A DNA stretch of 64,000 bases, taken from assembly GCA_963971165.1 (NCBI GenBank), contig OZ020191.1, forward strand, positions 13,015,160 to 13,079,159, read 5' to 3'. The notes beneath the pieces were generated by a model. It made no database searches. It was not told the DNA's origin and was given only the letters and a program-made list of their open reading frames with translations. The position numbers were made by a program, and so were the translations under genes. Within the stretch, counting starts at the first letter, position 1, and the number at the start of each line of letters is the position of its first letter. The stretch comes from Philopedon plagiatum (Eukaryota > Arthropoda > Insecta > Coleoptera > Curculionidae). Positions 8,485-19,334 of this stretch are shown one piece after another.

Positions 8485-10470
8485 GTAGAGAGTAGGTACC
8501 TTTTTAAATCAAGGTATTTACCCAAACATAACCAACTCGTATAAGTAAGGTTAATACGAAGAAATATGGCAAAGGGATGTTGTTTTATATACATAAAAAA
8601 ATGTAAAAAAATAGATTTGTTACTGAGTGAAATCTTGCAGAAACATTGAAATTACATGATGTCCACTCTTGTTCCAGTATAAACAGACCCATTATGACTT
8701 ATCTTTTTAACACACCTAGCCTTATCGGCAGCTAAATAGCTTGGTTTTCTCTTTCGAGCCAGAAAATACTTCTCCCCTTCCAACTTATACACTCTCTATG
8801 TTTCCCAAATAAGACCTAACCTAGAGTACTGCTCCCACATCTGGGGAGCGGCATCACCTTCGACACTTAAGATCCTTGATTCTATCCAAAAGAGCCATTC
8901 GACTTATCAATGACCCAGCCCTCACGAGAAAACTCCCTTTTCTCGCTCATCGCCGCGCTGTAGGGGATTTATCACTTTTCTACCGCTACTTCCACAGATT
9001 TTGCTCCGAACAACTAGCCGGTATTATTCCCCCCTTGAATGTCCCTAACAGAACAACAAGAGGTGCGTTACGTATGCATCCCTTTACTGTCCAGCTACAA
9101 AAGCCTAGAACAGACAACTTCTCTCGCTCATTCATACCTAGGGTCTCCAGATTATGGAAGAAATTGCCTGCAGATGTTTTCCCTTCCCGTCCAACCTCCA
9201 ATCCTTCAAATCCCGTGTCAATAGACTATATTTTCCTTCTCTTCAGACACCCACCGTATGTTAGTACTTAGGCTGGAAGTCTACGTGGGATGTCAGATAA
9301 AAAAAACACATTTCTTATGTTTATTCAAATTTTTTGGAAAAATTTCGCAAAAGTTTAAGCCTTTTAGATGAGATTCAAAAACAGAACAAAATGTGACAAT
9401 GAAAGAAGAGGCCAGGCATTCTTTCAGCAATGCTTTTTTATCTCAGAGTTATACGTGCATTCAAAACGAGAATTATTCTCGACGAAATATCGAGATTGTG
9501 TCAATTGTCCAATAAAAAGATTTTTGAAACGACATTTTACACAGTAATATGGCAAATGACATTACTTTAAACTGGATTTAGGAGTTCCAATGTTTCCTTG
9601 CTGACACTAATCTGAAAACCTAACGAAAATTGATTTTATTTTCACGAAAAATAAATTTTCCCGAGGATTTTTCAAGTTTTATTCGGACTTTTGGTTGTAT
9701 TTTAAGTACAGGAAATCGGCAACCGCTTTGTTAAAAATAAACATAATACTTTGTGGCGATCCGTTGAGAGTAGCTTTTTAAATCAAGGTATTTACCCAAA
9801 CACAACCCACTCGTATAAGTAAGTAAAAAGCGAAAAAAGATGCCAAAGGGATTTATTTGATAATTTAAAAATACGAAAAGGTAAGCTGGAAAGATTTATT
9901 TTTCTTATGAATATCAAATAGGTTTGTTATTGAATCAAATCTTGCAGAAACATTGTAAATTACATGATGTCCAGTATAGCTAGTTCTTTTGGCAATGTAT
10001 GTCTACCGCAAGATTATACGTGCATTAAAAACGAGAATTATTCTCGAGAAAATATCGAGATTCGGTCAATTGTCCAATAAAACTATTTTTGAAAGGACAT
10101 TTTACACAGTAATATGAGAAAAGGTATTAGTTTAAATTGGATTTAGGAGACCCAATGTTTTCTTGCTGACGCTAATCGGAAGACCTAACGAAACTTGATT
10201 TTATTTTCACAAAAAATAAATTTTCCCGAAGGGTTTTCAGGTTTTTACCCGGACATTTTGGTTGAATTTTAAGTGCAGGAAATCAGCAAGGGCTTTGTTA
10301 AAAATAAACGTAATGCTTTGTGGCGGTCCTTTGAGAGTAGCTTTTTAAATCAAGGTATTTACCCAAATATAATCTGCTCGTATAAGCAAGTAAAATACGA
10401 AAAACGATGGCAAAGAGATTTTTCTCATATTTAAAAATACGAAAAGTCTGTATTTTTATCGCAGTTTTTT
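8485..10470 (+). repeat. Tandem repeats of about 565 bp, three units, first split by a LINE
   Basis: The marker TTTTTAAATCAAGGTATTTA followed by CCCAAA recurs at about 8494, 9776 and 10346. A second marker, TACGTGCATT(C/A)AAAACGAG, recurs at about 9452 and 10017, so the unit is close to 565 bp. The larger gap between the first two markers is filled by the LINE at 8700-9312. Units are diverged by scattered substitutions. A short related stretch (AAATTACATGACGTTCACTC) occurs near 15345. Non-coding; possibly a small satellite or a tandemly duplicated transposon fragment. Confidence 0.7.
8700..9312 (+). pseudogene. CR1-like LINE, ORF2 C-terminus and 3' end
   Basis: The frames give SAAK-stop-LGFLFRARKYFSP, then QIRPNLEYCSHIWGAASPST, then QKRAIRLINDPALTRKLPFL and AHRRAVGDLSLFYRYFHRFC. 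Then follow PRTDNFSRSFIPRVSRLWKK and LPADVFPSRP. This is the domain behind the reverse transcriptase in CR1/L2-type retrotransposons (SxxxRTSRLWNxLPxxVFP pattern). A frameshift is needed near 9205 and another at about 8868. The 3' UTR ends GGGATGTCAGATAAAAAAAA at 9312. The element is 5' truncated. A related minus-strand copy lies at 56217-56860 and a 3' stub at 2222. It sits inside the 565-bp tandem array. Confidence 0.85.
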
Positions 10471-10777
10471 AATCTCCATAGCCGATTACATCTTAAAATA
10501 TATTTCTTTAACCAGATTTGAACGTTTTGAACCTAATAAAAACAGTAATTCGTTTGTTGTGATTTGTTCATCTAACAAATTAAACTTTCTTAAAAATCCA
10601 AATCTTTCTAGCTCAACAATCTGGGGCAGGACTATGTTGAATTCTATGGAAACAGCAATTTCCTTTACCAATTCCCAATGAGTTGAAAACTTTTTAAATA
10701 TTGTTATTAAATCTAAGAAATATTTATATTTTTAAATATTTTTATTATTTGTTTGTAAGTCTTTTATTGGGTTTATC
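10471..10777. other. Spacer with an unrecognised 61-codon frame on the minus strand
   Basis: The minus frame 10671-10486 reads VKEIAVSIEFNIVLPQIVEL and is continuous upstream to about 10700, but I recognise no family. It might be a worn transposase piece or chance in AT-rich DNA. Confidence 0.25.
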
Positions 10778-11516
10778 ATTTTTAGTATTCCGTGAAACGG
10801 GGTACGTATGGAATCACTTCGGTGTCCGCCCGTGTGTCTGTCACAGGCGATTTTCTCTGGAACTATTCGACGTAAATATTTGAAATTTAGCACAGAGATA
10901 GAGTGTGGTAGCCCAATTATAGACGTGTAGTATAAAAAGTTGAATTTTGATTCTGGGGGTTAATTTCAGGGGGTAAACTGGGAAATGGCAAAAAAACTTT
11001 TCAAGGGCATGGTGTAGAAGTGTAGAGTGTTAAATGAGAGCTTATTGAAGCACGAATTGAAAAATATATATGATGTATTTTTCTATTCGTTTTCTTTTAA
11101 GGAAAAACGATTAAAAATTGCTGTCCCCCACCCTAATCACCAAAAGGATCGCTCAGAAAAATCTGAAAAAAATCATAAACATTGACAGTTAGGTGTAGAT
11201 TGCGGAAAAATTATCAAACAGTTGAATTTTGATTCTGGGGGTTAATTTCGGGGAGTAAATTGGAAAAGGACAAAAAAAATTTCAACGGCGTCGTGTATTG
11301 TGTCAAAGAAAGCTCATTGAAGCACGAATTCAACAATATATATGATGTATTTTTTTATTGCATTTTTTTAAACATTTTTCGGGAAAAACGCTTAAAAATT
11401 GCTGTCCGCCACCCTTATCACCAGGAGGATCGCTCAGAAAAATCTGAAAAACATCATGAGCATTGAGAATTAGGTGCAAATTGCGGGAAAATTATCAGGA
11501 TTCAAAAATTCTAGCG
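10778..11516 (+). mobile_element. Family A dispersed repeat, copy 2, with internal duplication
   Basis: It begins TTTTTAGTATTCCGTGAAAC and runs collinear with copies 1 and 3. Two internal blocks starting TTGAATTTTGATTCTGGGGG, near 10940 and 11222, show that about 282 bp has been duplicated in tandem. It is truncated at ATTCTAGCG near 11516 and lacks the 3' hairpin. The open frame inside (11260-11466) follows the non-coding repeat and is not a gene. Confidence 0.7.
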
Positions 11517-11554
11517 GGGGGATCGTCTCCTTTGCCCCCTTTACTACGCCACTG

Positions 11555-11775
11555 CAATGCGCGCTACGTGAGGTCTTGGTGCATTAACAAAAAGTTATTG
11601 CCGATATAAGGAGCGAAAGGGACAACATACTCATATAAAATATCATTATATACCTTTCGCAATTTAAAGAACCTCCACGTAAAGGATCAAGATATGTCCG
11701 CGCTGTTAAGGAAATTCTTTCCCAAACCATAATGATAATAAAACGGTAATGCAAGACCTCACGTAGCGCGCATTG
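11555..11775. mobile_element. 221-bp MITE with CAATGCGCGCTACGTGAGG inverted ends
   Basis: The left end CAATGCGCGCTACGTGAGGT is repeated in inverse at the right end (to 11775), with about 30 bp matching on each side. The centre is AT-rich and non-coding. No target duplication is obvious. It directly abuts a Tc1 transposase fragment that begins at 11776, so it either inserted there or marks a break. Confidence 0.8.
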
Positions 11776-12055
11776 AAACTCAATATTTACAGGAGGTAAA
11801 TATTCAGACTCGGAATTGGCCACCGCACAGTCCAGATCTTAACCCGATCGAGCATTTGTGGGACATTATTGGCAGAAAATTAAGACAGCGCCAGCCTCCT
11901 TCTGAAACCGTGCAAGACATAGAAATGATGTTTGTTGAAATTTGGCATGATACTGGTCAAAATCAAATTTAATTTCGAGTATGCCCGCCGATGTGCAGCG
12001 GTTATTAGAAGTAAAGGCGGAAACTCACGCTACTAATGTCTATTTTAATTTTTAA
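11776..12055 (+). pseudogene. Tc1-type transposase, C-terminal fragment
   Basis: The frame reads NIQTRNWPPHSPDLNPIEHL and WDIIGRKLRQRQPPSETVQD, then FVEIWHD, followed by frame loss and SMPADVQRLLEVKAETHATN. The SPDLNPIE block with its catalytic Glu is clear. The first two catalytic Asp regions are missing, cut off at the MITE. It is a different Tc1 lineage from the element at 5.4 kb. Confidence 0.85.
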
Positions 12056-13094
12056 TGCAATTTGTGTTAATCGTTAATTATTGTTAGTTTAATGATGTTT
12101 TTAAAAAGTTACTTCTTATGATATTCTAATAAAAACACTGAGTTATAAAAGTCTCTACTTCTTTTATTATTATCAAACATAACTAAGTGAACCAAAAAAC
12201 AAAATGTTAAGAAAACATGAGGCCCAAGTTAGGTTTTAAATGCAATATTTTATGAATGATAGAATATTCCATAGGGTGCTGCGAATTTTGGGAAAAAACA
12301 CAATATGTTTGTTACTCCCGTTATACAATGACAATTAACTTTCTAACAAAAATTACGAATTCAATATTATGCTAAAAAATGAGCCTATAATACGCAAAAA
12401 AAACATTTATATCGAACAATAGGTTTAGAAGGAATATAACATCAAAATTGTTGCAAATTTCTAGAGGTGCCTTAATATTGCTGGTGAGTGTTTATACTAA
12501 TGTAAAGCTTCTGGTGATAGAAAAGCAAAAATGTTTATCAGAAGAAACCCTATATTCTACTTAAATAAATTTTAAAATTTTTCTGGCTGAATTTTTAGGA
12601 TAAGTTCATTCCTAAGGCTGCTAAAGAAATTTTAAGAAAGCAACTCCAGAAAGTCTATATAACAGTTTATAAAATTTTCTGTTCGAAAAACGCACAAAAT
12701 ATATGGTTAACTAATCTAATTGTGTTTCCCAACGATTTCATCCTTTTGTTTCGCTTGTTCAGGTTCCCAAGATAAATGATTATATATCTTTGGTCCGCCA
12801 ACACACAACATTTGATAAATGACAGTTAGGCGATGTTTAGTGGTGAGTAAACTTATTGGTCCGATTTTTTTCGTGTTCTACGTGGAAAATTAGAAAACGC
12901 GATTGAGGCAGTCAATATATTTTGGAATATCTGTTTTTGGCTGTAAAATGGTCGAGAAAAATAATCCCATATGAAGATAGTGTTATTTATGAGAGATTTT
13001 TCTTAAAAATATTTTTAGGCCAAGGTTTTGACTCATTTTTTAGTTTTAATTATTAGATATCTCGAATTTTCGGCCACCTTATTTATGTTGTATC
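12056..13094. other. Unannotated AT-rich region
   Basis: I see no coding similarity, TIR pair or repeat shared with the rest of the window. Confidence 0.4.
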
Positions 13095-13170
13095 ATTTTT
13101 AGGTTTCCATCAAAAGGGAAGCCCTATTAGCGAAACACTCTTTTCCATCCGTCTGACTGCCTGTCCCGAG
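13095..13170 (+). repeat. Short Helitron-like 5' end
   Basis: The sequence TTTTTAGGTTTCCATCAAAA then GGGAAGCCCTATTAG and CCGTCTGACTGCCTGTC resembles the start of a very common lepidopteran repeat (GGTTCC...GGAACCCTTATAG...GTCTGTC). It also parallels the start of family A here. No 3' end is visible. Based on recalled pattern only. Confidence 0.35.
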
Positions 13171-13439
13171 CATAATCCACACCAACCATCATATTATTAT
13201 TATACTGGATAACAACAATTTAAGCTACTAATTCCATCGGCCTTCATACGATGACGTCACGTTTTAGCGCTGAGGCCTTGTGTTCAAGCGGGTGTTGTAT
13301 AACACCATTGTATACAAAGAATAAATGTGAAATTCCGTGCGTCGCTTTCCAACCTATGTATATTTTTTTTGATTGTCAGCATTTATAGATATTATCAGAG
13401 ACTATACATAATATAGACAAATTCTCGAGTACACCGTTT

Positions 13440-15190
13440 CCGGTCTCCCTTTCCGGTTTATTTTGAAATTTAACTTTAATAGTTCTTTGTCTAATATTAC
13501 TAGACTTTGTTGTAGATCCTTTTCTGATTCTGCTAGTATTCTAGCCAGTATTTTTTCCTGGGATACTTGGAAACGTTATTCCTCGATAGTTACTGCAGTT
13601 TCATTTATTTCCTTTTTTTTGTATAATGGCAAATTAATTCCTGACTTGCAATCCTTTGGTATTTTTCTACTATTTATTATGTCATTTGTCAATTCTGTTA
13701 GCTGTTTTGAACCTTATTTCCCCATATATTTTATCATCTCCGGTGTTATATTGTCTCTGCCCGGCTCTTTTCCTTCTTGCAACATTTATATCGCTTCCTC
13801 AACTTCTTTCTCTTCTTTTTTTGCTATTTCTTCTAGTTCGTGTGTCTCATTTATTTCTGTTATTAGTTCTTGACATCTGTTTCAGTACCTATATGTCAAT
13901 TCTTCAAACTATTGTCCCCATCTCTCCATTATCTTATGCGTTTCTGTTATTATATGTCCCTCCTTGTCCTTTATATTCATCATATTATATTCCTACTGCC
14001 TTATTTGTTTTAATGTTCCATAAAACAATTTTTGGTTTTTATAATTTTTCCAAGACTCTTGTTTTGCTTTCTTGATTTGTTCTTTTACTTCTTTTCGTTT
14101 TTCTTTATATGTTTTGTGGTCTTCATTACTTTTTGTAGCTAAGTATTTTTTTAATTTTTTTCCATCTTTTATAATTTTCCTTATGTCTTCGGTCCACTAT
14201 TCTGTCTTTTTCTTATTACTGTTTGTTATTTTCGTTCTTCCACAAGTTCCTTTAGCAGCCCCAAGAATACTGTTTTTTAAGTAATCCCATTTTTTTTTAT
14301 TTTCTTCATTTCTTTTCTTTCTTGAAACTGTTTTTTAATATTTCTTGATATTTATTTCGAATTATTATTTCCTTTAATTTATAACTCGTTATCTTTTTAT
14401 TTACTCTCTTTCTTCTTTTGTCTATTTTTCCTTCTTCATTTCTTTTTAGTTTTATTATTACCAGGTAGTGATCGCTACAATCTCAGCTAATCTGGTAACT
14501 TTTACATCGTTTACTTTTTTCCACTTATGCCTATTAATCAAGCAGTAATGTATTAGGTATGGACTTTTCATTTCTGTTTTCTACTACTCTTGTATATTTA
14601 TGTATATTCTTATGTTCTAACTTGGTATTTGCTTTGGCTAGATCGTTTTCAAAGCTTATTTCAATAATTCTTTCTCCATTATTATTTAAGGTCATTTCCC
14701 CTTCTCTGCTCATATATTATTCTATTTCTGTATTTTGATTTCCTATTCGTCCATTTAGATCTCCCATTATAATTATATTTTCTTCCCCATTATCTATTTG
14801 CTGTTATGGCTTTTCAAAAAACTTTTCTTTCTCATCTTTTCGTGCATCTTCGTTTACTCCGTACGCTATTACTATAGTCCATATTTCTTCATCCAACAAT
14901 TTCATCTGCACTGTTTGCAAATTCTTCTTTTGGCATATTCTTTAATCCATGTGGCGGGCGCCGTTATTAATCCTACTCCTGCTTTTGCACGTTCCTTTTC
15001 TTCCACTCCCGTCCAAAATAACCAATAGCCTTTATGTATTCTCTTCATTTCCTTTCCTTTCATTTTAGTTTTCTAATACCTCAATATGTTATTTTACCAT
15101 TTCTTCTACTATTTATTCTTCTTTTCCTGTAATACTTCGTGTATTCTATATGCCTATTCTTATATTTTTACCTTTTCTTTTTCTCTCTGA
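13440..15190 (-). pseudogene. RTE/craniofacial-2-type LINE: endonuclease and first part of reverse transcriptase
   Basis: The plus strand is extremely T-rich because the coding strand is A-rich. On the minus strand from about 15180 the frames give IRSITGKEE and EEMVK, then WTIVIAYGVNEDARKDEKEK. Next come NIIIMGDLNGRIGNQNTEIE (endonuclease GDLN motif), NNNGERIIEISFENDLAKAN and the Lys-rich linker KYLATKSNEDHKTYKEKRKE. Near 13850-13560 are GKEPGRDNITPEMIKY and NCSNYRGITFPSIPGK, the first reverse-transcriptase blocks. It stops at about 13440, before the catalytic YxDD motif. There are many stops and shifts. The architecture matches RTE-like LINEs that databases often label craniofacial development protein 2-like. 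Confidence 0.85.
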
Positions 15191-15744
15191 TGATAGCTAA
15201 TAATAGAAAGTCATTGAGAGTGTTATAAAAAAAGTATTTTATTTTGAAAGTAAGATTTAATATTATAACAGTACTTTAAATATCCTGAAAAGTTTTCTTG
15301 TTGAATATAAAGTGGTGGATTGTAAAATGACTTTTGTAAATTACATGACGTTCACTCCTGCTTCCAGTATAAATAAATAGTTTATGTCGGTTGAGTGACA
15401 CATCGTACGCGAGGTACATTTTGCATTCTTTTTCGTATTAGGGCTCTTTAGCAACACTTTAATTTCTGTAGAAAAATTTCTTTTCAAAATAATAGCGGTC
15501 CATTAAAACTCTATACGATAAGAAAAACTCGGCAGAGCTCTAAGTGCAAATAAAAACGCGATCTGGGTCACAGTTAAAAATGTTATGGTCATTACGGCCC
15601 GCAAATGCACTTTGTGATTATAACGCGAGTAAATAGTGCAATTTTTTAACGGAGCCTTTAGAATTTATTTAGAGTATCTATTTTTAGTGCTTTAATGGGC
15701 ATTTTAAATTTGTTACTATCAGATCTACATCCAACACATAAATT
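15191..15744. other. Spacer with a stub of the 565-bp repeat
   Basis: Bases near 15335-15390 (AAATTACATGACGTTCACTC and CCAGTATAAA) match the 565-bp repeat unit near 8655. Nothing else is recognised. Confidence 0.4.
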
Positions 15745-16035
15745 TTTAGTTTTCAGTTTTTCAATAGTGCTGATGGTAAAAAATACAGTGGATTGTTTTA
15801 AGCATTCTATTTGATTAGTTAGTGGGATGTTTTTTCATTAATGGCTATACATACTGTTTTGTTAGTATTGCATAAGTATGTTAAGTTTTATGTAAAAATC
15901 TGGGGAAGTGAATTTTACAGAGATTTTAGTTTAACAGTAACAAAAACATTACTTTTCAGTTTTTAATAGTGCGGGTAGTGACAAAATACCGTGAGATCTC
16001 TCAAATTTTGTGTTTGATTCGTTATTGGAACTTTT
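15745..16035 (+). repeat. Diverged direct repeat pair, about 205-bp spacing
   Basis: The block TTTTCAGTTTTTCAATAGTG with GATGGTAAAAAATAC (about 15753) recurs as TTTTCAGTTTTTAATAGTGC with GTAGTGACAAAATACC (about 15955). The match continues for roughly 80 bp. No coding content. Confidence 0.5.
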
Positions 16036-17060
16036 TTTGGTGTTAATTATTTGTCAAGCTTTGGTTCCTTGCATTAAATAAATGGCTGTACTATCTTGTG
16101 AGTTTTTTTTGGTATATTGGTATTTGTAAATATCAATCATTTTCAAAAGAAATGTATTGTGTATGAAGTCGATTTATTTTTCCTTATGATCTTTTTGTGC
16201 TTGATTCACTTGTAATATCGGATTTTTTTTCAGATAATTTACAAATGATTTGATTTTGCTTTTAAAAACTATTTTGTATGCAAAGGGTATACTATATCCT
16301 TGATTCAATGCACCCGTTCCTTCCTTCGAAACGATCTTTGCTTTCCGAAGAACTTTAAGTAAGAAATAAATTCGCAAGTACTTAAGGGACGAAAAAGTAT
16401 AATTTTAGCTTAAAAGTTTTCAACTTTGCCAAATACGAATAAGTGGCGGTAGATATGTATAGAAAGTTATACGTGAAAGGCGCAAACTTTTTTCAAACTT
16501 TCGGGTCAGGTTTTGGCATATTAGTTTTTCTATTGAACATGTTGTTTGACATATGATTGGTAACTCAACTAAGTTAGAGCCTTATATAAATTTCATCTGA
16601 TAGGAAAAATCATGCAATATAAAAAACTTTACCCTAGTTTGGAAGCTAGTATTTAGTACTGATATGAGTTAAGAATCTGGGAAAATGTTTTTAAAAACAA
16701 GAAACCCATTTTACAACGGAGAGATCAGTTATGTCTCTCATGTTCTTTCTCTCTCATTTTTTCTCTTTCGTCTACTTTCCGACTTTCCCTCTCATACTCT
16801 TAAAATTTTTACAACTGCCAACTGTTAGAAAGTTAGGTTATGAGAGACATAAACATCACATATTTCAAGCCCGTCTTATAAATTGTTTTTGCAGAATAAA
16901 AATATACCTACCTAAAAAGTTTATATATATTTATTTAAATTCCTGGGTTCTATGATTCTGCGACTGACTAACAATTATCGAAATATTACGCAAGGTACAT
17001 ATTTGTTCTTATTTACGTTATTTGAACCGGGCGATAAATGATTAACAGGAACGCCGACCC
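16036..17060. other. Unannotated AT-rich region
   Basis: It includes a pyrimidine-rich stretch at 16735-16800. The minus open frame 16377-16174 has no recognisable motif. Confidence 0.4.
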
Positions 17061-17107
17061 TATATAAAGTTGAGAACAGAGGACATCACAGAAGATTTCT
17101 TTAGTTC
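17061..17107 (+). promoter_or_regulatory. Possible TATA core promoter
   Basis: TATATAAAG (17061-17069) is followed 27 bases later by an initiator-like ATCACAG, and an ATG lies at 17116. The frame from that ATG closes after 15 codons (MKSQCQYKV...), so a gene would need an early splice donor. It may instead be the promoter part of a worn LTR, or chance. Confidence 0.3.
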
Positions 17108-17660
17108 AGTTTAAAGATGAAGTCACAGTGCCAGTACAAAGTGTATCTATCCTTCTGGAATTAGACTTTCAAAATTTAATAGTTAAAAATTGTGAAACCA
17201 CTTGGTATATTCGATTAAACAATTTTTATCGCGTCTTTAACTCTTACAAACGTCACTGTTCGCAGGTTGACTGCATTACAGATCCATTTTTATTACATAA
17301 TATATCCGAGAATATACAGGGTGTTTTTTTAACATTATTATAAATTGTTTATTTTAATAAAAATATTTACCCATTTTTTCCTATTTTTTCTTTATTTATT
17401 TAAAATTGTTTCCCCAATCCTTTTATTGCGAATTATTGGTTAGGAGTATTGTTTCTTAGAGGGGTAGGAAACAATTTTAAGTAGTATAAAATAAGAAGGC
17501 TAATGTGGATACGCTGACACTGTTTTTGCATAATAAAAAAGATATTTTTGAAAATATGCTATTTGTGTTCAGCAAAAACATGAGGTATTTTGCTATAAAA
17601 TCATAAACCTTACATATGCAAGTATTGCCAGAGTAGCAATTTATTTTTTATGGCAATTCC

Positions 17661-18012
17661 GATAAACCTTTCAAAGTAGACAACCAGAAATACTTGCACA
17701 ATCAAAGGCGGCTGTGATAAAATGTTTGAACATATTATTCTTTTTTATTGCCTAATGCCCCTTTTGCTAACAAGGATAGAAAAAAATCGGATTCTGTTGG
17801 GAATTTTAACAGGAATGAAAATAATTTTACGATGACTAATCTTTTAAAGTGGATAACCAGCAATATTTCCACAAGCGAAGAAGGTACGATCAAAGAATGA
17901 ACATATTATTTTCTATTTGTCTTCTTCTAATGCACTTTCGCCAACACGTATAGAAAGAAATCTGATTCCTCAGTGATTATCAGGAAAGAAAAGGTGAATA
18001 TTGTGATTGCTA
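17661..18012 (+). repeat. Two diverged tandem units of about 178 bp
   Basis: AAACCTTTCAAAGTAGACAA with CCAGAAATACTTGCAC (17661) recurs as TCTTTTAAAGTGGATAACCA and GCAATATTTCCAC (about 17840). Both are followed by GAACATATTATT, a run ending in CTAATGC, and AGAAA(A/G)AAATC(G/T)GATTC. Non-coding. Confidence 0.6.
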
Positions 18013-18839
18013 AAATATGTTTGGGTATAAACTATCCATGGAACTGACCAGTAGGGTAAATTCTTTCTTGTTCAATTGTTTTTTCTGTCATCAATCTCAA
18101 ATTAAATTGGATAGAATATAGTACATATAAAAGCAAAACCTCAAACTGAAACCTATCATAAAAACATAATAATCTCTTCTCGCCTTAACCTAAGATTGAT
18201 TGTTATATTAGCAAAGTAAAAAGCACTTGGTAAAGTTTTACTCTAGTCAGGTTTATAAACTTTGTAAAATTCTTCTTAGGTAATTAGGAAACTTGCATTC
18301 GGCGGTTCGGTTATGGGTTTTCTTTTTACTTAGAAATTCTCCCTGATACTGAACTAAATAAGACAAGTCGATACGTAGTAAGAGCCTACTTTAGGTTGTC
18401 TAAAAGGTAAGCCGTGTAATATTTTATGAAGTTTTTGATGTTAATAACATGTATGCTCTGATATTGAAATTATTATTAGTAACCCATTTTGGGCCTAAAG
18501 TGTAGGAAATATCTTTGTTTTAACGAAAATACTCTAATTGATAAATGTTAGGGATTTAAATATTTTACAAGTCACATTCTTAAAAATGTCCTAGTTTGAG
18601 TCACTAGCTTTCACCTGCGACTTCGTCTGCGGTATAACAATGAAATTTTACTCCATCACAAACTTCGAAGCCCCATTTCACCCCCTTAGGAGTTCATTTA
18701 TATAAAGTTTGAACCCCTGTTTCAGTCCCTGAGAGGTTGAATTTTCAAAAACCCTTTTTTCACTGTCAATGTCACAATAAAGAAAATGCGTTTCTAAGAT
18801 TAAACTGAAAATCAGCAACGTAAGGCGATCTGGACTCTT
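18013..18839. other. Spacer with a possible LINE 3' end motif
   Basis: Around 18604-18636 the text ACTAGCTTTCACCTGCGACT TCGTCTGCG resembles a 3'-end sequence common after some insect LINEs. I have no second copy here to confirm it. The gag remnant may begin to decay into this region from the right. Confidence 0.3.
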
Positions 18840-19330
18840 TATTGCTTGGAGTTGCGCCTTATAAACTTCTCGTATAGGTGTGCCACACCATATTGCATTT
18901 CCAGACAAGCAACAATAGACTCGAATTCCCCTTGTTTTTCTTCGGGGATTTTTCGCAGGACTTCCATAGCTTCTCTCAGAGCCAGGACAAGAGCACGGGC
19001 TTTTTTTGAAGGACTCCAATTATTACCAGTCGCAAGAGCATCAAATTGGTGGAAATACCTACCTTGCCATCGAATGCAGGTAGTTTCGTTACACCTGTTG
19101 ACGGGACACTTTCTGCTTTTGTCACACCTGTGCTAGCCATGCTTTTAACCTGAAACCGCACATGCTGGGTTGGACTGACTTTAAACATCTTCTTGTACTC
19201 GCTGAATCTTCTGGTTCTTGTTTCCTAATTTCATGACTATTCTCAGATTCCTCTTTTATGCTTTCTTGGTTGTCCTTAAGTTCTTGTTTTATAATTTCTT
19301 GGCTATTCTTAAATTCTTCTTTCATGCTTT
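18840..19330 (-). pseudogene. Gag remnant of an LTR retrotransposon
   Basis: The minus strand gives an N-terminal charged repeat region (EEFKNSQEIIKQELKDNQES, then IKEESENSHEIRKQE). After a frame break comes TGVTKLPAFDGK, and then FHQFDALATGNNWSPSKKAR, ALVLALREAMEVLRKIPEEK and FESIVACLEMQYGVAHLYE. This layout, FDG then a Trp-poor helical domain with WSPxxKA and a final LExxYG, is that of gypsy-type Gag capsid domains. Two frameshifts and no zinc knuckle, protease or polymerase follow, so it is an isolated dead fragment. Its family relation to the LTR ends at 124-415 cannot be judged. Confidence 0.7.
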
Positions 19331-19334
19331 CTTG

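Noticed and set aside
10486..10671. 61-codon minus frame (VKEIAVSIEFNIVLPQ) as a transposase exon
   Set aside because: No recognisable motif and sits in AT-rich DNA where such frames are expected.
13463..14284. Long Phe/Leu/Ser-rich plus-strand frames resembling membrane proteins
   Set aside because: They are the antisense of an A-rich RTE-type LINE, whose conserved endonuclease and polymerase motifs read on the minus strand.
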